From Coptis chinensis (lineage: Eukaryota; Streptophyta; Magnoliopsida; Ranunculales; Ranunculaceae): DNA of 64,000 nt. The position numbers and the translations under genes were made by a program. Positions 56,679-64,000 of the stretch are shown here, one piece after another. Numbering within the stretch: the stretch's first letter is position 1; the number at the start of each line of letters is the position of its first letter. The stretch spans positions 82,303,501-82,367,500 of the forward strand of contig CM027378.1 of NCBI GenBank assembly GCA_015680905.1, given 5' to 3'. The notes below the pieces were generated by a model. It worked only from the letters and a program-made list of their open reading frames with translations, had not been told where the DNA came from and did not search any database.

Positions 56679-58227
56679 TGTAACGCCCGTATTTAAAATA
56701 CGGATTTATTTATTTATTAATTAATTAAATAATTTATTTTAAAAAAAATTGGTTGGATTGGACTCGGGACATGTGGGCCTGGTTTTTGGGCCCGAGTCTG
56801 TTTTGGGCTTGGGTTTCGGACCCAAATATATAAACACATTTGTCTAGAGAATAGGGTTTTAAAAATAATAAAAATGGAGGCAGAGATAAAAGTTGGATTG
56901 CTAGAGGGTGGAGCGCGACGATTTGGACTAGGAGGATTCGTAGGAGCTGTTAATACCGGTGAGTGGTTATATTTTTAAATTTTCACCGAACCTACGGTAT
57001 TGTCAGAGTTTTGGCTTCGGGCTCAGTATAATTTTGGGTTAAGTGTACTGTCGATATTTCCGTCATATTAGTTAAATTGTCGACACTCTGTTGAGGATAG
57101 GAAATTGAATTTGAACTGTCCAAGCTTTATGGCCGGTTAAGGGCAGTTAAAGCCAAGTCTATAGATCGTCATTTTTCTTTGTTTATCTGTTTCTCTGTTT
57201 GAACTCATTTGTTTTCTTTACTGTGGCTTGGAATGTGTTGAATTATGTCGGGGGTTATAGGTTTGAGGTTGGTTATTGTGGTTTGGATGAGCTGTTCAAG
57301 CTCTAAAGAACCATTAATGGCGGCACCAAGAAATCGCCGATACAAGTTTATATAACTGTTGGTGGTGTGGGTTAGGTAGTGGGATTTCGATTGGTGGTGG
57401 CTGGAGGTTGTCGTGGGTGCTCTTGAAGCTGTTAGAGGGCGTCAATGGCGGCACGCCCAGACGTCCTCCAGTAAATTTAATTCTAACCATTTTTGGTTGA
57501 TGTTGTTGGTTGATGGATAATGGGTTGAAGTGGTTAGTGTAGTGTGGGTATTGATGTTCGAATGGGGGATGTCGGAGGTTGTATAGGCGTTAATGGTGGC
57601 GGGAATGATTTCTAGATCTAGTTTTGGGTGAGGTTTGGATTTAACAATTTGGGGTTTTCGCTTTCATTAATGTTGTTTGTTTTTATATGAGGATCAAAAC
57701 CGACTTGATGAAATGGGAGATGGTGGTGGCCGGAAATTTGGGCTGCTGGTGGAGGAGAACTGTTGGAGAAGATGACGATTTGGGCTTGGGCCTTAGGTGA
57801 GTTTGGGCTGATCCAAATCTTTTAAGTTGGGCCGGTTCTATTTTTAGATGGGGCCAGTTCTAATTTAGTTTGGTTGGGCCGGTTTTTAGTTAAGTTGTTA
57901 TTGGGCCGGACTAGTTCAATTAAGCTTGGACCAATTTGGTTTAGTTCTATGGGCCCGTTTCATTTGTTTTGATTGGGCCGGTTTCAGTTCAATTTTCGGG
58001 CCGAACTCAGTTGTGTTTTTGGGCCAGTTTCTAATATTGCTTGGGGCCAGTCCATAGGACTTAAAATAGATCTAATTGGGTCTTTAAATGTGTGGACTTT
58101 CGGGTTATAAGGTTTGGGCTTGGCCAGTTGGGTCCGAACCATTACCTTGGTCATGAGCCCATGAGCCATGCACCTTTGACCTTAGCCATGAACCATGGCT
58201 ATGACTATGAACCTGTTGAACATAGAA

Positions 58228-58525
58228 ACAACAGTTTGACTTTGACTTTGACCTTTGACTTTGACCATGACATGTCGACTTTGACTTTGACCGTTGACCA
58301 TGGCATGTTGACTTTGACCATGACATGTTGACCATAACGTGTTGACTTTGACTTTGACCGTTGATCATTGACAGTTGACTTTGACCTTTGACCATGGCAT
58401 GTTGACTTTGACCATGACATGTTGACCATGACGTGTTGACTTTGACTTTGACCGTTGACCATTGACGATTGACTTTGACCTTTTACCATGGCATGTTGAC
58501 TTTGACCGTTGACTGTTGACTTTTT
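58228..58525. repeat. Dense TTGAC minisatellite (W-box core array) in element F
   Basis: About 30 TTGAC words are packed into 300 bp on the plus strand, as TTGACTTTGACC, GTTGACCATGGCATG and related units with a higher-order period of about 60-120 bp. ORFs on the minus strand here (rich in S, K, Q, V, M) come from the repeat. TTGAC followed by C or T is the core W-box bound by WRKY factors; whether these sites act is unknown. Confidence 0.85.
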
Positions 58526-59162
58526 CCAGTTTTTCTCATATTTGATTTTATGGACTATTGTAATAATAAAATGTTGTCGAACATTATATAACGTTGTTTG
58601 TCATTATCTAATTATGATTTGACGTGAGTAGTGTGTAAAACATATATATATTGGGCTTTGATTGTGGACTGTAGACTGTTTAATTGTGCTACATTTTATG
58701 TTGTAAATTGTATGGACAAATCAAATGTTGAAATGCTGTGGAAGCTGATATAAATTTGGTTGTCATTATCTAATTAAGATTTGACGTTGATATTGTGACA
58801 CTATGTAATATGTTGGGATATATATATTGAATGCAATAGTTTTGGAGACATAGATGTATAAAAGCTTTATTATTTTATATGTGAGATGCTACTATGAGGT
58901 AGTATAATATGTGTAGATATTTTCCCACGGGTTTGTGGCGTAGTGCAATAATATATTGGCACGTGAAAGAATGAAATTGGTTATTAGATAGAATCGAGAT
59001 ATTTCTAAATATTGTGGCTTAGTGCAATAAGGTAATTGACCTACACGTGATATAGTGGAATGTTTATGAGTCATAAATGTATGACACCTGAATAAATTAC
59101 GTAACGAAAATTCTAGAACCTGACTACCACAACTCATGTGATCTGCCCTGTGTGGGTGTATT

Positions 59163-59415
59163 TGATATATAAGATGTTGTATATATATGAGATGTTGATT
59201 GACCCATGTGTTGGGCAATCGTGAAATTTAATAGTGGCTTGATATATAAGATGTTGATATATAAGATGTTGTATATATATGAGATGTTGATTGACCCATG
59301 TGTTGGGCAATCGTAGCCGAATAGTGGCTTGATATATAAGATGTTGATATATAAGATGTTGTATATATATGAGATGTTGATTGACCCATGTGTTGGGCAA
59401 TCATAGCCGAATAGT
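59163..59415. repeat. Three ~91-bp tandem units in element F
   Basis: TGAGATGTTGATTGACCCAT begins at 59189, 59280 and 59370, each followed by GTGTTGGGCAATCRTAG/RTGA and preceded by TATATAAGATGTTG. Confidence 0.88.
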
Positions 59416-59703
59416 GGCATTACTTACATAATTGCTTCCGTGTGAGGATTTACCTGGTGTGCGGCATCCCGCTCAGGGTGGTTACGCATGGAGTGGTTCA
59501 TTATGTAAGGGGAGGCATGTGGATGTACATGTTCGACGTTGGGTAGCGATTGTGGTAGCCAGGGAAACTAGGTAAGACATAGATACGACGTGAATTTTAG
59601 GGACACACAAAGAAAGCCTTAATTAATATAATTATGGTAATATGTTGGTTAATGATATATCTTTAGATAGATGATTGTATATGCTTGGCTGATTATAGTT
59701 TAG

Positions 59704-59890
59704 TTAACACCTAAGGCGCCTCGGGGAGGAACTACATTCCTTATTTATTATGTGTATAGTTTATGTGTGGTTAGTGGGAAGTTAAGGCGCCTCAGTGGAG
59801 GAACTACCTGCCTTAATTATTGTGTTTAAGGATGTTGTATTAGTCGTTGAAAGTTAAGGCGCCTCGGTGGAGGAACTAACTGCCGTATGG
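59704..59890. repeat. Three ~74-bp tandem units in element F
   Basis: TAAGGCGCCTCGGGGAGGAACTAC and its variants (CTCAGTGGAGG, CTCGGTGGAGG) occur near 59711, 59784 and 59857. Confidence 0.75.
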
Positions 59891-60384
59891 ATTGTGTATA
59901 TATATGTATACTATATGTTGTATTTTAGGACTACTCACACCAGCATTGTTTATAATGCTGACCCGATTTGCATGTTTGCTTATCGGGTGTGTTCATTCAA
60001 TGAACATAGTTGATAAGTTTTGACAGGTTTAGTGTTGAAGAAGGTTGGCTGATGCTTGTGGTTTGCATTAGCATTGCATTTCAGGATGTATTTTGTTTTC
60101 CCTTAAGGTGATATAAATTTTCAGTTTAGACAATGTATTTGTACTTTCATTTGTAATTTTAAATAAGGAGTTATTGAAAAGAGATTTGTAACCTAATCTT
60201 ATTTGTAAATTTTTGTAATGAAGAGGACATTTGTTTAATTGAAATTTTTATTGGTTTTTAATTATCCGCATATTTAAAACTGTTTATGGGTTTTTGGAAG
60301 TTGAGAGTGCGTCACACCTCAGAGATCGAAGAGTCGGGAACAAATAATATTTTTCCGAATTCTGTCGAAATTCGGGGTGTGACA

Positions 60385-61450
60385 GATTCGCTATCAGAGA
60401 TTGGGTATATGATACCTGCATCGAGTAACCGTAAGACTTCTTCCCTAATCACTTCTTTCATGGCAGGATTCAAACGACGCTGAGGTTCGCGAGAAGTCTT
60501 TGCGTTATCCTCCAAATGGATACGATGAGTGCATACATTAGGGTCAATTCCTTAATGTCGGCTAGGGACCAACCAATGCGAGAGCGATATTCCCTAATCA
60601 CCCTGATCAAACGTATCTCTTCCTCCTTAGATAACAGAGAAGATATAATTACTGAATGACTACCATCCGGATCAAGTTGAATATATTTTAACTCGGAAGG
60701 AAGAGGTTTCAGTACCGGGGTGGTTGGAATGTCGATAAATGCTTCTGGAGGGTCCTCATCTTGAGTAATGAATACTTGCTTAGGCAGTAGGTCTTCAAAC
60801 TCCGGAGATGGAGCAACATAAGGGTCTACGATAGGTGTAGACTCAAAGATGGTGTTGACTTCCTCTAAATAGGAGTCATCGACAAAATCTGAACTTCCAA
60901 AAGAAAGGAATTTATGCATATGGTTTTCTGGAAATATGTTATTAAAGTAATCTTGAGCTAAGCTCTCGATCATGCTAACCTCCCCATCTATAGACAAATC
61001 TGGTAACTGTTTCATCATTTTAAAAACATTTACCTCAACAGAAAGATGGCCAAAAGATAAGGACATCGAACCATCGCGACAATTTATAAGCGCGTTGGCA
61101 GTCGCCAAGAATGGACGCCCTAAGATGATCGGAACAGAGTCGTTAATGACTTCTGTATCGAGGATTACAAAATTAGCAGGATAGTAGAAATCCTGAATCT
61201 TAACAAACACATTTTCGACCACACCCTTAGGATACTTAATAGACCGATTTGCTAATTGAAACGTCATTTGAGTAGGTTGCATCTCTTGCAGACCTATTTG
61301 TTTGTATAGATAATAGGGGAGTAAGTTAGCACTCGCCCCCAGGTCTAGTAAAGCAGTGGTCGTGTGGGAATCTCCTAAGGTGCATTGTACAGTAGGACGA
61401 CCAGGGTCCTTGTACTTATTGATTCTATTATGTTCTGATAAAGTTGGAAA
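60385..61450 (-). pseudogene. Element D protease and start of RT
   Basis: The protease motif D-L-G-A-S lies at about 61345-61360, reading TALLDLGASANLLPYYL. It is followed by MTFQLANRSIKYPKGVVENV and PANFVILDTE, and the IILGRPFLATANALIN motif (about 61140-61095). A connecting region (61000-60600) leads to the RT start, reading LNPAMKEVIREEVLRLLDAG and IIYPISDSE (to 60389), where F interrupts it. A frame change around 60560-60520 separates protease and RT frames. A stop at about 61450 separates gag and protease. Confidence 0.85.
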
Positions 61451-63326
61451 CTATTCAGTTAGAAATGCGTCTTTAGGAATATTAGTCTTACGCCTAGTAG
61501 TGCACAACTCTTTAAGAAACTTAGCGTGGTGAGGTAATTTTTTAATTGCTTCGAGAAAGGGTAGGTTTATCGTTAGATTTTTGAAAACTTTCCTAATCTC
61601 GTCAAAGTTTGTATCCCCGTTTAACATAGCTAATTTATGGGGAAACGATGGTTTCTCTCTATATTTAGCGTATGGATCAACTGGATGTCTAACCTTTGCT
61701 TTATGTTTCTTAGGTTGTGGTTTAACTGGTACCTCTACAGGGGTAGGCTCTTCAGTTTCTATTTTGGTATCTAGTACAATCTCTGGTGTAGGGACAACTG
61801 GTGGGGTAACTATAGGCATAGTTACGTTGTTATCAACCACTTTCCCAGAATGGAGAGCGGTGATGGCATTTAGCTTACCTACATTTGCATTTTCAGTACT
61901 AGTATTACCGTTTACGCGATGTTTGTTATTTTAGGATTAGGTATCGCTTGTCCTGGAAACACACCTTTGGGTTGTACTTTCTCTTGTGCTAATTGCTGTA
62001 AGGAAATTTGGATGGCTTGTAAAATATGTTGTTAAGATTGCATAAAGGTATCAAAGCGATCCGGTTATGGAGGAGTGTTAGCTATAGGTTGTGTGACAGG
62101 AACTATGTCACGTTGATTATTAATGGGTGGATTTTGATAGTTATTATTTGCTGAAATGATACCTCTATTAGCATTATAATTATTATTGTTATAATTATTA
62201 TAATTACCCTAACCTTGTCCTTGTCGTGGTGGAGCTTGGTTGTTATAATTATTATAATTACCCTAACCTTGTCCTTGACCTTATCGTGGTGGAGGTTGGT
62301 TATAATTGTTTGCTTGCGTAATATTTTGATTATTAAACCCTAGAGGTGTTACTTGTTGATTATTTCTCCAACTGAAGTTGGGGTGTTGTCTCCAAGGGGC
62401 GTTAGGAATAGGATAACTATTAATCGAGCAAACATTATCTTGTTGTGATGTTTGTTGTTCATAAATGAGAGGACAATAGGAGTCGGGATGCTCTGGACTC
62501 AAACAGAAATTACATGGATTGGTGTTGACATTCATGACGGGAATATGCTTTTGTTAAACAGAAATAGCCTCTACCTTTTTAGTGAGAAATTCGATTAAAT
62601 TTTTAAGTTCAGGATCGGGTTTCATCTCAAACATACCGGCGGCTTTAACTGTTGTAGAAGAACTAGCGGAACAGGAGATATCGTCACTACCCCCTAGTTA
62701 TTATTACACTTAATTTGATCTTCTAAAAATTTATAAGCCTCTGAGGCTCCCTTACTTAGGAAACTACCCCCATTCAGTATGTCAAGGACTTCTTTATGGT
62801 GGTGTAAAAGTCCTTTGAAAAAGGCACGAACTAACGTGTCTTTCGCGAGGTTATGGTGTGGACACTCTATAAGAAGATCGGTGAAACGATCCAAGCCTCT
62901 GAAAATGATTCATGAGGATTCTCGTGAAAGAAATGAATCTTGGAAAGCATTTCATCGGTCTTGATGGTGGGGTAAAATGTTCCATAAATAGTTGAACAAG
63001 TTTGGCCCACGAGTCCAAAGAATTAGGTGCTTGGGGCGTTAACCAAGACGCGCCTTTATCGGCTAAAGTGAAGGGAATACCCTCGGTTTAATTTGTTCGG
63101 CCTGTCAATAGGATGGATGGTGGAATGTAGTAAGGACTTGGTCAATCCTACGCATATGCTGATAAGGCCTTTCATGGTCTAATCCATGAGAAACGGGTAA
63201 CAAATTAAATATATTTGGGGGGATTCGAAAATCCCCCACTGGGTCTGATAGAACGATGCAAGATTTTAGGCTATCGTTCAAGGCTTTATAAAAGTCAGAG
63301 AGAGGAGACTCTCTTTCTTCAGTCAT
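61451..63326 (-). pseudogene. Element D gag, broken
   Basis: N-terminus at 63326-63105 (MTEERESPLSDFYKALNDSL, VGDFRIPPNIFNLLP). Capsid part at 62894-62694 (MDRFTDLLIECPHHNLAKDT, FFKGLLHHHKEVLDILNGGS). Zinc-knuckle-like segment at 62535-62480 (CNFCLSPEHPDSYC). A Gln/Asn/Tyr-rich low-complexity part contains a duplicated 66-bp unit (about 62170-62295). C-terminal part at 61840-61451 (KPSFPHKLAMLNGDTNFDEI, TINLPFLEAIKKLPHHAKFL) is typical of Athila gag ends. Several frame changes and stops separate the parts. Confidence 0.82.
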
Positions 63327-63689
63327 TTTTTCAGGTGTGGCGTGTGGTATATTATCTAGAGGTGTAGTGAGTGGTATACTAGAAAGGCGTGTTTGTTGAC
63401 GTTACCGGTTGATTACGTTAGGCATTTTTCTTTGGCCTGACCTTAATCGCATGCAAGGCTAAGACCAATCTTAACTAAACACGACAACACTCCAAACAAT
63501 CCTAATATGCTAGTATGAACCTCTAACAAGAGATGCGAGGTGTTGAAGAAAGAAGTACTTGAATGCCTCTTTGCTTCGCTTATGAATAACGTCTTGTATA
63601 CGCATGCTCAGTGTATATAACAAGTTAGAACACTGAAAACCTTGAAGAAATGGAAGTTTGAAACAAACTTATGGAAATCGGGCAGTTTC
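63327..63689. other. 5' leader region of element D
   Basis: Between the gag start and the GC-rich repeats. I could not identify a primer-binding site or an exact LTR end. No other feature. Confidence 0.4.
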
Positions 63690-64000
63690 AGCAGAGGGCG
63701 CGGGTCGCGCTCAAAATTGGCCTAGGTCGGGCGCGGATCGCGCTCAGATCAAACTGGAGCTCCAGGCGCTTCAGCGCGGGGGGCGCTCACTTTGCCTTGG
63801 TAGGGCGCGGGTCGCGCTCGGGTAAAAACTCAAGTTCCAGGCGCTTCAGCGCGGGGGGTGCTCAAGTTTTGCCTTGGATGGGCGCGGGTTGCGCTCAGGG
63901 TAAAATTGGAGTTCTAGGCGTTTAGGCGCGTGGCGTGCTCAGTTTATGCCTGCCTAGGGTGCAGGTCGCGCTCCGTGTAATTCTGCGAGGAAAATTTCAG
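63690..64000. repeat. GC-rich ~80-bp minisatellite, probable 5' LTR of element D (cut by window end)
   Basis: CCAGGCGCTTCAGCGCGGGG occurs at about 63753 and 63838, with a variant near 63915. Each copy is followed by GCGCTC and GGGCGCGGGTCGCGCTC words. Related but fewer copies are seen at 51180-51430. Confidence 0.65.

Larger units (their letters stand above)
56679..60384 (+). mobile_element. Element F: solo-LTR-like insertion in the RT gene of element D (3.7 kb)
   Basis: Begins TGTAACGCCCGTATTTAAAA and ends ATTCGGGGTGTGACA. The flanks are CATTC (56674-56678) and GATTC (60385-60389), 4 of 5 equal. Both flanks are RT coding sequence of element D, and the reading resumes across the insertion. 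It has no gag/pol. It shares the near-3' motif ACTCACACCAGC...TGCTGACCCG (about 59932-59965) and the GGGGTGTGACA end with element E, so both are probably LTRs of the same family. Confidence 0.75.
51165..64000 (-). mobile_element. Element D: Athila-type Ty3/Gypsy, minus strand, 5' end beyond the window
   Basis: Order in transcription direction: LTR-like GC-rich repeats (64000-63690), gag (63326-61451), protease (about 61420-60470), RT (60515-55911, split by F), RNase H and integrase (55833-54109), ORF3-like gene (53131-52014), LTR-like region (about 51960-51165). One RNase H domain, a D-L-G-A-S type protease, an FMDD RT and a third ORF fit the Athila lineage. GC-rich CGCAGG/GCGCTC repeats are found near both ends, supporting an LTR pair. 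Exact LTR borders were not found. Confidence 0.7.

Noticed and set aside
58092..58489. ORFs with SKSTCHGQ/VNMSW repeats
   Set aside because: Translations of the TTGAC minisatellite; several frames open on both strands.
59124..59420. ORFs with repeated GSINISYIYNILYIN peptides
   Set aside because: Translations of the 91-bp tandem repeat.

Overview
This window is repeat-rich nuclear DNA from a flowering plant, most likely a eudicot. The evidence is an F-box/FBA gene relic, spliceosomal introns, hAT, CACTA and Mutator-like DNA transposons, and several Ty3/Gypsy LTR retrotransposons of the Tat and Athila types. There is no prokaryotic gene organisation, no rRNA or tRNA that I can see, no CRISPR array, and no obviously intact single-copy host gene. 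Almost every coding stretch is transposon-derived and carries stops or frameshifts. The species cannot be named from this sequence.

Layout. (1) 1-971: broken F-box gene on the minus strand, then a 200-bp hAT-type MITE (1160-1359). (2) 1453-11092: a complete but dead hAT element with a perfect 8-bp target duplication. A complete CACTA element (4329-10018, 3-bp target duplication) is nested in it and carries an unrelated multi-exon gene. (3) 11101-18260: decayed Mutator/FAR1-like fragments (11860-12290 plus; 15225-16560 minus), small tandem repeats, a pseudogene fragment of a conserved K/E/R-rich protein (about 17520-17790) and an LTR tail with a primer-binding site. (4) 19320-22137: half of a Tat-type Gypsy pol (element A, minus). 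(5) 22138-33450: a longer Tat-type Gypsy (element B, minus) with 5' LTR, PBS, gag, protease, RT, two RNase H domains and integrase. Downstream of integrase lie a 103-bp tandem array and two diverged, intron-containing ORF modules in antisense. (6) 33451-34320: second, truncated F-box copy. (7) 34536-39306: element C, an LTR retrotransposon with no gag/pol (LARD-like) and a 14-unit internal tandem array, flanked by a 5-bp target duplication. (8) 40143-42200: Mutator-like transposase relic on the plus strand. (9) 42250-64000: a nest of Athila-type elements (G and D, minus strand) interrupted by two related solo-LTR-like insertions, E (46617-50759) and F (56679-60384). F splits the RT gene of D. 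E splits an ORF3-like gene of G.

How the parts relate. Insertion order can be read from the nesting: CACTA after hAT; F after D; E after G; D probably after G. Elements B and C, and the LTR tail at 18245, share a PBS core (GGCGCCGTCTGT), so C could be a non-autonomous partner of a Tat-like element. The most interesting parts are the duplicated antisense gene module of element B, the gene carried by the CACTA element, the gene-less element C, and a dense TTGAC (W-box core) array inside element F.
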